Below the pieces are notes generated by a model. That model was not told where the DNA came from, made no database searches, and worked only from the letters and a program-made list of their open reading frames with translations. DNA of 64,000 nucleotides from Amycolatopsis lexingtonensis (lineage in GTDB: Bacteria > Actinomycetota > Actinomycetes > Mycobacteriales > Pseudonocardiaceae), in contig NZ_JADBEG010000001.1 in assembly GCF_014873755.1 (NCBI RefSeq), positions 10,361,001 to 10,425,000 of the forward strand, given 5' to 3'. The stretch's first letter is position 1. Each line of letters starts with the position of its first letter. The position numbers were made by a program, and so were the translations under genes. Of this stretch, positions 18,390 to 25,734 are shown one piece after another.

Positions 18390-18911
18390 ATGAGTTTTTT
18401 GCGCCGGTTGCTGGGCGACCGCACACCCGAGGACTTCGCGGGTGCGCTGGACCCGGGCGAGGACGTCGTCGTCAGCGCCCCGGTCGAAGGCGGTGGCCAC
18501 CTGGTCGTGACGGCCCTGGGCCTGTGGGTCCCGGACGGCGAGGGCGCGCGGCGCGTCGGCTGGCACCTGATCGGCAAGGCGGCGTGGTCCGACGGCGTGT
18601 TCACGCTGACCGAGTCGGCCGAGGTCGGCACCGCGGGCGCGGCCGTCGTACTGGCCGACCGGCCGCCGGTCCGCTTCCGGCTGCCGGCGCCGGGCAAGGT
18701 GCCGCGCGAGACCTACCAGCGTGTCGAGGGCTCGATCCGCTCGCGGCACCGGCAGGAGATCGGGTCCGGGGGAGCGTGGTTCGTCCAGCGCAAGGTCCCC
18801 GGCCGCGACGGCACGGTCCTGCAGGTCCGCCCGGACCCCGGCACCGACGCCGACCTGGTCGCGGCCATCGCCGAGCAGGCCGCCGCGAAGCTGGTCAAGC
18901 CCGCCGAGTAG
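18390..18911 (+). CDS. Conserved actinobacterial protein next to dnaG
   Basis: This 173-aa soluble protein has no motif I can name. It opens MSFLRRLLGD, is rich in short beta-like segments (VVVSAPVEGGGHLVVTALGLWVP), and shows repeated hydrophobic/Gly patterns that could form a PH-like or beta-barrel domain, which is a guess. It begins one base after the dnaG stop, so it is co-transcribed with and probably translationally coupled to the primase. Similar small proteins commonly sit in this position in Pseudonocardiaceae; their role is unknown. Confidence 0.75.
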   Translation: MSFLRRLLGDRTPEDFAGALDPGEDVVVSAPVEGGGHLVVTALGLWVPDGEGARRVGWHLIGKAAWSDGVFTLTESAEVGTAGAAVVLADRPPVRFRLPAPGKVPRETYQRVEGSIRSRHRQEIGSGGAWFVQRKVPGRDGTVLQVRPDPGTDADLVAAIAEQAAAKLVKPAE

Positions 18912-18912
18912 C

Positions 18913-18941
18913 AGTACGCTCGTACTCAGTACAGGCGTACT
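18913..18941. promoter_or_regulatory. Tandem AGTAC-N4-GTACT palindromes
   Basis: Two perfect 5-4-5 palindromes (18913-18926 and 18928-18941) stand 15 bases apart, centre to centre, just upstream of the methyltransferase gene. They look like an operator for a dimeric repressor such as a TetR-family protein. No regulator is adjacent, so the cognate protein must be encoded elsewhere. Confidence 0.65.
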
Positions 18942-18958
18942 GTTTACTGGAGGCGACC

Positions 18959-19738
18959 GTGTGGGATCCCGGGAAGTACCTCGACTACGCCGACCTGCGG
19001 GCCCGGCCGTTCCACGACCTGGTCTCGCGCATCGGGGCAGTCGAGCCCCGGCGCGTGGTGGACCTCGGCTGCGGCCCCGGCAACCTGACGGTGTCTCTCC
19101 GGGAGCGCTGGCCCTCGGCGGTCCTGGAGTGCGGCGATAGTTCACCCGAAATGGTGACCGCGGCTCGCTCCCGCGGCCTCGACGCCCAGGTGCTCGACGT
19201 CCGCGACTGGACCCCGGCGCCGGACACCGACGTCGTGGTGTCGAATGCCGTCCTGCAGTGGGTCCCGGACCACGCGTCGCTGCTTCGCCGATGGTCGGCT
19301 TCGCTGCCTTCGGGCGCTTACCTGGCGATCCAGGTGCCCGGCAACTTCGCCGCGCCCTCGCACGCGCTGACGCGGGAACTGGCGGCGTCCCCGGCCTGGT
19401 CGTCCCGCCTGGCGGAGGTCGTCCTGCGCGAAGACGACGCGGTGTCCAGTCCCCTCGAGTACGCGAACCTCCTGACCGACGCGGGCTGCGTCGTCGACGC
19501 CTGGGAGACGACGTACGCGCAGCCGCTGCAGGGGGAGAACCCGGTGCTGGAGTGGATCACCGGAACGGCGTTGCGCCCGATCCGCGCCGCACTGGCCGAC
19601 GCCGAGTGGGACCGGTTCCGCGCGGAACTGGCCCCGCTCCTGGCATCGGCGTACCCCACCAGGGCCGGCGGCATCACGTGGTTCGAGTTCCGCCGGGTGT
19701 TCTTCGTGGCCCAGGTCAGCGCCGCACCTTCTCGCTGA
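18959..19738 (+). CDS. tam: Trans-aconitate 2-methyltransferase-like SAM methyltransferase
   Basis: This 259-aa class I methyltransferase has SAM motif I VVDLGCGPGNLT, an acidic ribose-binding residue in LECGDSSPEM, VVVSNAVLQWVPDH (motif IV) and the Tam-like C-terminus ending GGITWFEFRRVFFVAQ. The start WDPGKYLDYADLRARPF is typical of Tam enzymes, which methylate trans-aconitate to relieve aconitase inhibition. The GTG at 18959 follows GGAG with proper spacing. Two tandem palindromes upstream suggest tight repression. Its 3' end overlaps the small convergent gene by 23 bases. Confidence 0.85.
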   Translation: MWDPGKYLDYADLRARPFHDLVSRIGAVEPRRVVDLGCGPGNLTVSLRERWPSAVLECGDSSPEMVTAARSRGLDAQVLDVRDWTPAPDTDVVVSNAVLQWVPDHASLLRRWSASLPSGAYLAIQVPGNFAAPSHALTRELAASPAWSSRLAEVVLREDDAVSSPLEYANLLTDAGCVVDAWETTYAQPLQGENPVLEWITGTALRPIRAALADAEWDRFRAELAPLLASAYPTRAGGITWFEFRRVFFVAQVSAAPSR

Positions 19739-19886
19739 TCTTGGCCCGAGCCACCCCGGCGGCCCCTTGCACCATGGGGTGGTCGACGACCCGGCGGTAG
19801 GTGCGCACGAGCTGCTCGTACCGCCCCCGGCCTGCCTTGGCGCCCAGTACGTACCCCAGGCCTGCCCCCAGCAGGAACTTCTTCAT
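19716..19886 (-). CDS. Small conserved YtxH-like protein
   Basis: This 56-aa peptide begins MKKFLLGAGLGYVLGAKAGRGRYEQL. A short Gly-rich hydrophobic stretch followed by AGRGRYEQ is a recurring motif of small actinobacterial membrane-associated proteins related to YtxH. The ATG at 19886 gives this conserved start; longer upstream readings do not look like protein. The function is unknown. It is convergent with the methyltransferase gene and shares 23 bases with it. Confidence 0.7.
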   Translation of the reverse strand: MKKFLLGAGLGYVLGAKAGRGRYEQLVRTYRRVVDHPMVQGAAGVARAKISEKVRR

Positions 19887-20054
19887 CCGCGTCCACGCCT
19901 TCCTGTCGCTAGGTCGTCCGACTGTCCATTGTCCAGGAAAACCGGGACTCCGGTGGCGGTTGCGCCAAGTGGGGGGTGGTGTGAGGCGGGTTCGGGGCAT
20001 GGGCTAAGGTTTCTCTTGTCGGTCGGAGAGACCGGCACCGGAAGTGAGCGACAT

Positions 20055-20127
20055 TCCCCTGTAGCTCAACTGGCAGAGCATTCGGCTGTTAACCGGAGGG
20101 TTCTTGGTTCGAGTCCAAGCGGGGGAG
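20055..20127 (+). tRNA. tRNA-Asn (GTT)
   Basis: The 73-base cloverleaf has a 7-bp acceptor stem (TCCCCTG with CGGGGGA, one wobble pair), D stem GCTC/GAGC, anticodon stem TTCGG/CCGGA with loop CTGTTAA (anticodon GTT), and T stem CTTGG/CCAAG with TTCGAGT loop. The CCA end is not encoded. A strong terminator follows at once. The 3' half recurs, decayed, at 28586-28634, which makes this gene the probable attachment site of the segment between. Confidence 0.95.
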
Positions 20128-20129
20128 CA

Positions 20130-20158
20130 AAGCCCAGGTCAACGACCTGGGCTTTTTT
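20130..20158 (+). terminator. Rho-independent terminator of tRNA-Asn
   Basis: A 9-bp GC-rich stem (GCCCAGGTC/GACCTGGGC), extended by two A-T pairs, with a 3-base loop, is followed by six T residues. It is the clearest intrinsic terminator in the window. Confidence 0.9.
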
Positions 20159-20270
20159 GCTGCCCTGAGTAGGGGCGACTTAGTGTCTATCTTGACGCGT
20201 GACGTGAGCGGACGCTGGAGTTCGCGGCCTGAGCGGTGTCAGCCGGGTCGGTCACCGGATGCAGGTGCCG

Positions 20271-21221
20271 TCACGGGTTCGTGATCGTGGTGCTGTGGCG
20301 GAAAAGCGCCCGGTACTCCTGGGGTGAGGTGCCGATGTGCCGGTGGAACGCCGCTCGCACCGAGGAGGGCGCGCCGAGTCCGGTGAGGCGGCCGATTCGT
20401 TCCACGGGCATGGTGGTCGTCTCCAGCAGTTCGCGTGCGCGGTCGATGCGGGCGTCGGCCAGCCAGGCCATCGGCGAGGTGCCGGCCTCCTCCCGGAACC
20501 GGCGGATGAGGGTCCGCCGGGACATGTGGGCGCGTTTCGCGAGGGCGTCGATGGTCAGTTCGTCGGCGAGGTGGTCGAGCATCCAGTCCCTCAGCGGGGC
20601 GAGCTGGTCGCCGGTCGCGTCGGGGCGGAGCCGTTCGATGTACCGCGCCTGGCCGCCGGTGCGCCGCGGCGGGGCGACGAGGGCGCGTGCCCGGGTGTTG
20701 GCCGCGGCGGGGCCCTGGTCGCGGCGGACCAGGTGCAGGCAGAGGTCGAGCCCCGCGGTCACGCCGGCGGAGCTGAGGATGTCGCCGTCGTCGACGTACA
20801 TCCGGTCCAGCACGACCTCGATCTTCGGGTACTGCCGGCGGAGTTGACTGACGTACTGCCAATGCGTGGTCGCGGGGCGCCCGTCGAGCAGGCCGGCCGC
20901 GGCGAGGGCGAACGCGCCGACGCAGATGGAGACCAGCCGGGCGCCGCCGTCGTGGGCCGCGCGCAGCGCGTCCAGGACCTCGGACGGCGGCGGCGTGGCG
21001 ATGTCCTGGTAGCCGGGCACGAGCACGGTGCCGGCACCGGCCAGCGTGTCGAGGCCGGCCGTGGCGGTGACGGTGAACCCGGCGCCGGGCACCGGTCCGG
21101 GGCGCCCGGCCGTGCAGACGACCATCTCGTAGTACGGATCGGCCGCGAAGATCTGTGTCGCGATCCCGAATTCCAGCGCCGGCACGCCGGGCAGGACGAG
21201 GACCGCGATCCGGTGCGTCAT
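20271..21221 (-). CDS. GlxA-type AraC-family regulator with DJ-1/PfpI domain
   Basis: This 316-aa regulator has an N-terminal DJ-1/PfpI-like domain (IAVLVLPGVPALEFG..., nucleophile-position Cys in SICVGAFALAAAGLLDGRPATTHW) and a C-terminal AraC helix-turn-helix pair (IDALAKRAHMSRRTLIRRFREEAGTSP and ERIGRLTGLGAPSSVRAAFHRHIGTSPQEYR). It binds DNA, probably with a small-molecule or oxidative cue at the DJ-1 domain. It is divergent from the HD-domain gene, separated by 71 bases, and is a likely regulator of it; this pairing is common in actinobacteria. Confidence 0.88.
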   Translation of the reverse strand: MTHRIAVLVLPGVPALEFGIATQIFAADPYYEMVVCTAGRPGPVPGAGFTVTATAGLDTLAGAGTVLVPGYQDIATPPPSEVLDALRAAHDGGARLVSICVGAFALAAAGLLDGRPATTHWQYVSQLRRQYPKIEVVLDRMYVDDGDILSSAGVTAGLDLCLHLVRRDQGPAAANTRARALVAPPRRTGGQARYIERLRPDATGDQLAPLRDWMLDHLADELTIDALAKRAHMSRRTLIRRFREEAGTSPMAWLADARIDRARELLETTTMPVERIGRLTGLGAPSSVRAAFHRHIGTSPQEYRALFRHSTTITNP

Positions 21222-21279
21222 GGCCCGATGATAGCGGTGAATGGCACTCGGGCCACTGTTCGGTCCGCCGGCCGGCTCC

Positions 21280-21285
21280 TACGGT
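21280..21285 (+). promoter_or_regulatory. Leaderless -10 box of the HD-domain gene
   Basis: TACGGT ends 7 bases before the ATG at 21293, with no ribosome-binding site. It fits the leaderless spacing seen repeatedly in this window. Confidence 0.55.
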
Positions 21286-21292
21286 TCGGTGC

Positions 21293-21880
21293 ATGACCAA
21301 CGCACTTGCGCTGCCCGGCGGCCCACTGGCCGATGCGAGCCTCGCCCTGGCGCGGCAGACGGAGAGCCTGCCGATCGTCGAGCACAGCATCCGCAGCTTC
21401 CTGTTCGCCCGCTTGGTGGCCGAGCAGGAAGGCTCCGTGCACGACGCCGCCTACGACGAGGATCTGCTGTTCGCTGCCTGCGTCCTGCACGACCTGGGCC
21501 TGGGCACCCTCGCGGCGGGCGAGGCCCGGTTCGAGGTGGAGGGCGCGGACCTGGCCGCCTCCGTGCTGACCGAGCACGGCGTCCCGGCCGCGGACGTCGA
21601 CCGGGTGTGGGAGGCGATCGCGTTGCACTCCTGCCTGGGCGTGGCCGACCGGCGGGGCGTCCTGACCTACCTGACGCACAAGGGTGTGTTCATCGACGCC
21701 GGTCGCTTCGGCGATATCGACGCCGCCGGGCTGCGGCCGGTCTACGCCGCTTATCCGCGGCCTGCCGATCACCGCTTCCTGGAGGACGCGATCGTCGAGC
21801 ACGCTGCCCGCTCGGAGGCGGCGGCGCCCCCTTACTCGATCGCCGCCGAGTTGCTTCGCCGACGCCGAGCCGAGGTATGA
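21293..21880 (+). CDS. HD-domain phosphohydrolase-like protein
   Basis: This 195-aa protein has the HD signature: VEHSIRSFLFARLV (first His), DEDLLFAACVLHDLGLG (His-Asp pair), and AIALHSCLGV (third His). It resembles small HD proteins annotated as cyanamide hydratase-like or metal-dependent phosphohydrolases. The substrate cannot be read. It is transcribed away from a GlxA-type regulator, which probably controls it. The ATG at 21293 is supported by the -10 box 7 bases upstream and the absence of coding signal before it. Confidence 0.85.
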   Translation: MTNALALPGGPLADASLALARQTESLPIVEHSIRSFLFARLVAEQEGSVHDAAYDEDLLFAACVLHDLGLGTLAAGEARFEVEGADLAASVLTEHGVPAADVDRVWEAIALHSCLGVADRRGVLTYLTHKGVFIDAGRFGDIDAAGLRPVYAAYPRPADHRFLEDAIVEHAARSEAAAPPYSIAAELLRRRRAEV

Positions 21881-22028
21881 CGTCGTTGGGCGCGATCTGG
21901 CGATTGCCCCAGCTTTCCCGGCCGTCGAAGTACTGCCGGTTGCGTTCGATGAACTGAGCGGCTCCACGCCGGTCAGTGCGCCGACGATGTCGTTGGTACC
22001 GGCGAAGATCGCGAGGTGCCGCCGGCTT
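21881..22028 (-). pseudogene. Remnant of an SGNH/GDSL hydrolase
   Basis: The gap between the HD gene and the MarR gene holds, on the minus strand, a fragment reading LAIFAGTNDIVGALTGVEP, the GxND block of SGNH hydrolases. After a shift of frame it continues AAQFIERNRQYFDGRESWG, the helix that normally follows. Neither piece has a start codon or the catalytic Ser/His blocks. This is a decayed internal fragment about 50 codons long, consistent with rearrangement in this island. The call rests on short motifs. Confidence 0.4.
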
Positions 22029-22031
22029 CCG

Positions 22032-22502
22032 TTATCCGGCGTGGTCGTCGATGCGGGCCAGCACCTTGTCCGCGATCCGCCGCAGCGTACGCAGCTCCGC
22101 CGGGGTCAGGGCGTCGGCGAACAGGTCCCGCACCCGCTCGACGTGTCCGGGCGCGACCGACTCCAGGTGCGCGAAGCCCGCGTTCGTCAGGATCGCCTGC
22201 GTGTACCGGCCGTTGTCCGGGTCCGTTTCCCGGCAGGCGAAGCCGCGTTTCTCCAGGCGGCTGATCAGGTGGGACAGCCGCGACAGCTCCGTGTTCGCCA
22301 AAGCCGCCAGGTCGCTCATCCGCGCCCGGCGCCCGGGCTGCTCCGACAGGTGCGCGAGCACGTAGTACTCGAGGAAACTCAGCTGCGCGTCCCGCTGGAG
22401 CTGCGCCTCCAGGGACGCCGGCAAGCGCTGGGTCAGCCGCATGAACGCGCGCCACGCCGACAGCTCGTCGGTCGTCAGCCAGCGCTGCCGGGATTCCGTC
22501 AT
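22032..22502 (-). CDS. MarR-family regulator of the FMN-reductase unit
   Basis: This 156-aa winged-helix protein contains LSFLEYYVLAHLSEQPGRRARMSDLAALANTELSRLSHLISRLEKRGF then ETDPDNGRYTQAILTNAG, the MarR recognition helix and wing. It is divergent from an NAD(P)H-dependent FMN-reductase gene, with two palindromic sites in the 79-base gap, so it should repress both. The ATG at 22502 is preferred; two GTG codons just upstream are alternatives. Related MarR proteins respond to phenolics or oxidants. Confidence 0.88.
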   Translation of the reverse strand: MTESRQRWLTTDELSAWRAFMRLTQRLPASLEAQLQRDAQLSFLEYYVLAHLSEQPGRRARMSDLAALANTELSRLSHLISRLEKRGFACRETDPDNGRYTQAILTNAGFAHLESVAPGHVERVRDLFADALTPAELRTLRRIADKVLARIDDHAG

Positions 22503-22518
22503 CACCACAGTCTAGCTG

Positions 22519-22567
22519 ACTTGAAAATTCACGTCAGCGTGCTAGTGTCTAACTTGAAAATTCAAGT
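22519..22567. promoter_or_regulatory. Two MarR operator palindromes
   Basis: ACTTGAA-AA-TTCAAGT at 22552-22567 is a perfect 7-2-7 palindrome, and ACTTGAA-AA-TTCACGT at 22519-22534 differs in one half-site base. The centres are 33 bases apart, about three helical turns, so both dimers would bind the same face. TAGTGT at 22543-22548, between them, is a possible -10 box of the plus-strand operon. Confidence 0.75.
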
Positions 22568-22581
22568 GAGAGGAAGCCTCT

Positions 22582-23133
22582 GTGAAGATCGCGATCATCC
22601 TCGGCAGCACCCGTCCCGGCCGGAAGGGCGAAGCCGTGGCGAGGTGGGTGCTGGCCAAGGCCAAGGAACGCCCGGGCGCCGACTACGAGCTGATCGACCT
22701 GCTCGACCACCCGCTGCCACACCTCGACGAAGCGGTGTCCGCCAGCCGCGGCGTCTACGCCAACGACCACACGAAGGCCTGGTCCGCCAAGATCGCCGAG
22801 TTCGACGGGTTCGTCTTAGTCACCCCGGAGTACAACCATTCCACCTCGGGTGTCCTGAAGAACGCCATCGACTACCTCTACGCCGAGTGGAACAACAAGG
22901 CCGCCGCCTTCGTCTCCTACGGCGCGCTCGGCGGCGCCCGCGCCATCGAGCACCTGCGGGCGATCTGCAGTGAGCTGCAGCTGGCCCACGTGCGCCAGCA
23001 GCTGTCGTTCTCGCTCTTCACCGACTTCGAGAACTTCGCCGAGTTCACCCCGGCCCCGATGCACGACGACGCCGCGTCGGTGCTGTTCGACCAGCTCGAA
23101 TCCTGGGCCGGCGCGCTCAAGACCGTCCGGTGA
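22582..23133 (+). CDS. NAD(P)H-dependent FMN reductase family protein
   Basis: This 183-aa flavodoxin-fold protein has the FMN-phosphate loop GSTRPGRKGEAVA and the isoalloxazine loop PEYNHSTSGVLKNAIDYL, with a catalytic/structural SYGALGG block. It probably reduces FMN, quinones or azo/chromate-like compounds using NAD(P)H. GTG at 22582 follows GAGAGGAAG. Its stop overlaps the amidohydrolase start by 4 bases (GTGA), so the two act together. The upstream MarR operators predict induction by a small aromatic or electrophile. Confidence 0.88.
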   Translation: MKIAIILGSTRPGRKGEAVARWVLAKAKERPGADYELIDLLDHPLPHLDEAVSASRGVYANDHTKAWSAKIAEFDGFVLVTPEYNHSTSGVLKNAIDYLYAEWNNKAAAFVSYGALGGARAIEHLRAICSELQLAHVRQQLSFSLFTDFENFAEFTPAPMHDDAASVLFDQLESWAGALKTVR

Positions 23134-24110
23134 GGCTCTACGGTCTCGAAGAGCACTTCGCCACGGCCGACGTGGTCGCGGCGTGGCGGCGGCACGACCC
23201 CGCGCTCGCCGCGCCGATGATGAGCCGGGCCGTCGCCAGTGCCGCGTTGCTCGACCTCGGCGAAGGCCGTGTCGCCGCGATGGACGACGCCGGGATCGAC
23301 ACCGCCGTGCTGTCGCTCACGACGCCCGGCTTGCAGGACCTCGACCCCGCCGAAGCCGTCGCCCTGCAGCGTCCCACCAACGACGTCCTCGCCGACGCCA
23401 TCGGCCGGTTTCCCGGGCGGTTCCGGGGGTTCGCGGCCCTCGCGACGTCCACGTCCTCGGCGGCGGCCGACGAGCTGCGGCGGGCCGTCGCGGACCTCGG
23501 GTTCGACGGGGCGTTGCTGAACGCGAACTCCCGCGGCCAGGCCCTCGACGAGTCCCGCTTCTGGGACATCTTCGAGGCCGCCGACGACCTGCGCGCCCCG
23601 GTGTACCTGCACCCGAGCGTGCCGGTCCCGGCGGTCACCGAGGCCTACTACCGGCGCTTCGGCGGCCCGGTGGACGAGCTGCTGGCCACCGGGACCTTCG
23701 GCTGGCACTACGAGGCCGGGCTGACCGCGCTCCGCCTGATCGTCGCCGGGGTCTTCGACCGGTTCCCGGGACTGCGGCTGATCCTGGGGCACTGGGGCGA
23801 GGTCGTGCTGTTCTACCTCGACCGCGTGGCGGCATTGGACGCGGTGATCAAGCTGGAGCGCCCGATCGCGGAGTACTTCCGCACGAACGTCTTCATCACC
23901 CCGGGCGGCATCGCCAGCCATCGGTATCTCCGGTGGAGCCTGGAGACCGTGGGTGCGGACCGGATCATGTACGCCTCGGATTACCCGTTCAACCGCGAGC
24001 ACGGCGGTTCCGCCCGCCGGTTCATGGCGACTGCGCCGGTCAGCGACGCCGACCGGGCGCGGATCGCCTATGAGAACTGGGAAAACCTGCTCGCGGGCAT
24101 TCGACGCTGA
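23130..24110 (+). CDS. Amidohydrolase family protein, gamma-resorcylate decarboxylase-like
   Basis: This 326-aa metal-dependent TIM-barrel protein begins LYGLEEHF, the metal-binding Glu/His signature of resorcylate/ACMSD-type decarboxylases, then has PVYLHPSVPVP (active-site His), LILGHWGEVVLFY (His) and MYASDYPF (Asp). These residues fit non-oxidative decarboxylation of dihydroxybenzoates or related aromatics rather than amide hydrolysis. The GTG start overlaps the FMN-reductase stop. A MarR-controlled flavin reductase plus decarboxylase suggests handling of a phenolic acid; the substrate is an inference. Confidence 0.82.
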   Translation: MRLYGLEEHFATADVVAAWRRHDPALAAPMMSRAVASAALLDLGEGRVAAMDDAGIDTAVLSLTTPGLQDLDPAEAVALQRPTNDVLADAIGRFPGRFRGFAALATSTSSAAADELRRAVADLGFDGALLNANSRGQALDESRFWDIFEAADDLRAPVYLHPSVPVPAVTEAYYRRFGGPVDELLATGTFGWHYEAGLTALRLIVAGVFDRFPGLRLILGHWGEVVLFYLDRVAALDAVIKLERPIAEYFRTNVFITPGGIASHRYLRWSLETVGADRIMYASDYPFNREHGGSARRFMATAPVSDADRARIAYENWENLLAGIRR

Positions 24111-24120
24111 ACGGCATTGC

Positions 24121-25008
24121 TCACCGTGCGATCGCGTCAATCCGCACATCGCTGCTGATCGGGATCACGTACACGGCGTCGCGTCCGTGTCTCCATTGCT
24201 GCGAGATCAGCAAATACTTGTCCGAAGTGTGGATCAACGAGACGAGACCGGTGTAGCAGAACTTGTACTTCGAGTCTTTTTGGCTGATCTCGACGGTCGA
24301 GATGCCGGGGCCGGACACGGCGAGTCGTCCAACACTGTAGAGCGCGATCGCCGGGCGTGAATTCAAGTGGCCGGCGATGTCACGGGCCGACTGCTCTCCA
24401 TTGGTGCGTGCATACGAGGAGGCGGACCACAGTGCGCCGATCACGGCCAAAGCGGCGAGTACGGACGGCCGGACCGATGATTTCTCGCGCGGGTGGCGGC
24501 TGGTCATTCGAATCTGCAGGGATCGCAGATGGTCCAGGTAGGCGATCAGGCCGGTGGCCGTCAGCAACATGAAGGAGAGAGCGATGGTGGGGGCCCAGTT
24601 TACACTCGCCGGTATCAGGAAGCCGATCCCGATCGTCGCAAGCGTCAGGCCGGCCGCGGCGTAGCAGGCGATGATCGCCCGGTCGGCAAGCTTTCGCCGC
24701 GAGGTCGACCGTGCTGCGGTGGCCGCCGGGAGAAGCACTGTTCGGTGAAGCGCCACCAAGAACAAAGCCAGGATGCCGCAGCCGATCAAGGGAAGAATGG
24801 TCGAGTTGATGCTCCTCAAGGCGTAATCCGGCGTCGAGAACCCCAACAGGCTGGTGTCTATCCCGAAGTACTCCCATACGGCCTGGGTGCGAACCCAGCC
24901 GAAGTAGTACAAGAGGGCTGACAGGAGGACTGTTTGCGACAGCAACGTCGAGATTCGGGCCCACGGACCGCTTTGATCAGCTTGCGTTTTCCTCGTCGGG
25001 TTCGTCAC
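24121..25008 (-). CDS. Membrane protein of unknown function, atypical base composition
   Basis: This 295-aa protein has five predicted transmembrane helices (about residues 20-45, 70-90, 110-130, 140-160 and 188-205) and a C-terminal soluble domain of about 90 residues with KDSKYKFCYTGLVSLIHTSDKYLLISQQWRHG, which may fold as a small beta-domain. I recognise no family. Codon use is clearly more AT-rich than the neighbours (ATT, GAA, AAA, TCT frequent), a sign of horizontal origin. Its start overlaps the stop of the upstream secreted-protein gene by 4 bases, so the two form an operon. Confidence 0.7.
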   Translation of the reverse strand: MTNPTRKTQADQSGPWARISTLLSQTVLLSALLYYFGWVRTQAVWEYFGIDTSLLGFSTPDYALRSINSTILPLIGCGILALFLVALHRTVLLPAATAARSTSRRKLADRAIIACYAAAGLTLATIGIGFLIPASVNWAPTIALSFMLLTATGLIAYLDHLRSLQIRMTSRHPREKSSVRPSVLAALAVIGALWSASSYARTNGEQSARDIAGHLNSRPAIALYSVGRLAVSGPGISTVEISQKDSKYKFCYTGLVSLIHTSDKYLLISQQWRHGRDAVYVIPISSDVRIDAIAR

Positions 25009-25328
25009 GGTGCCGACGCGGTAGCGGCGGTGGACGGCTCGACGGCGGACGGAGACGGCGAGACGCTGGTCGCCGGTGGTTGCGTGATCGTGAGTCCGGT
25101 GGCTTCGGGCCTGTCCTCGGAAGGTGAAGGCCCTGCCAAAGGGCTTGTGGTCACGGAATCACCACCGATATCGGGTGTACCGCCGGGAGCGGCCGGCGTT
25201 CCGGTGCTCTGCTGGACCGAGGTGTCCGGGTGGGATTCGGTGTTGTCTTCGCAGCTTTCCGCGGTCAACCAGGGAAGGACGATCACGGCCACGAGAGCAC
25301 TGGCGGCTCGACGGTGGATCGGTGTCAT
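25005..25328 (-). CDS. Small secreted Ser/Thr/Pro-rich protein
   Basis: This 107-aa protein begins with a basic N-terminus and hydrophobic core (RRAASALVAVIVLPWL), then TAESCEDN, and continues as a low-complexity Ser/Thr/Pro chain to the end. The cysteine after the hydrophobic core suggests a lipoprotein, but the residues before it (AES) do not match a standard lipobox, so simple secretion or membrane anchoring is equally possible. It overlaps the downstream membrane-protein gene (ATGA) and shares its lower GC. The ATG at 25328 is chosen because the signal sequence begins there. Confidence 0.6.
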   Translation of the reverse strand: MTPIHRRAASALVAVIVLPWLTAESCEDNTESHPDTSVQQSTGTPAAPGGTPDIGGDSVTTSPLAGPSPSEDRPEATGLTITQPPATSVSPSPSAVEPSTAATASAP

Positions 25329-25734
25329 GTTCGCCTCTGTCTCGTTGTCCGAGAGATTTCGCCAATCGTGACTCGCTGTGATCATGGAAAATGTGACGCC
25401 GGAGGATCGGTGTTCCACCGAATGGACCAGCGGCTTTGCATCCGGCCCGGCGAGTTCCGCCGGCGGGCGCGTTCGGGGCGCGGGAGCGCGGCGGGGATCT
25501 CGAAGTCGGAGGCCGACCGGCCGGCTTCTCGTTGCGTCTGCCACCTTGTGGATGACGATCCGCACAGTGCGGTTGACGCTGTGTATGCGGTTCTCTGGTG
25601 AACAGCGGAATCTGTCCGCTCGGCTGTTTTCCGCACCACTCGTTCGGCCCAATGGCGCAAGCTACCCGAGTGATTGCCTGGCGGGACGGCAAAAATGCGG
25701 CACTCCTCCCTCGGCCCCCGTGTGACCATGGGTC
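25329..25734. other. Gap without a supported gene
   Basis: These 406 bases separate the leftward secreted-protein gene from the rightward 944-aa gene. Open frames exist on both strands but none shows protein-like composition or a recognisable motif. It should contain both divergent promoters. No clear -10/-35 pair or long palindrome was identified. Confidence 0.5.

Noticed and set aside
25378..25729. Open frames on both strands in the gap before the 944-aa gene
   Set aside because: The compositions are Arg/Ser-rich, with no start signal and no motif. Treated as non-coding.
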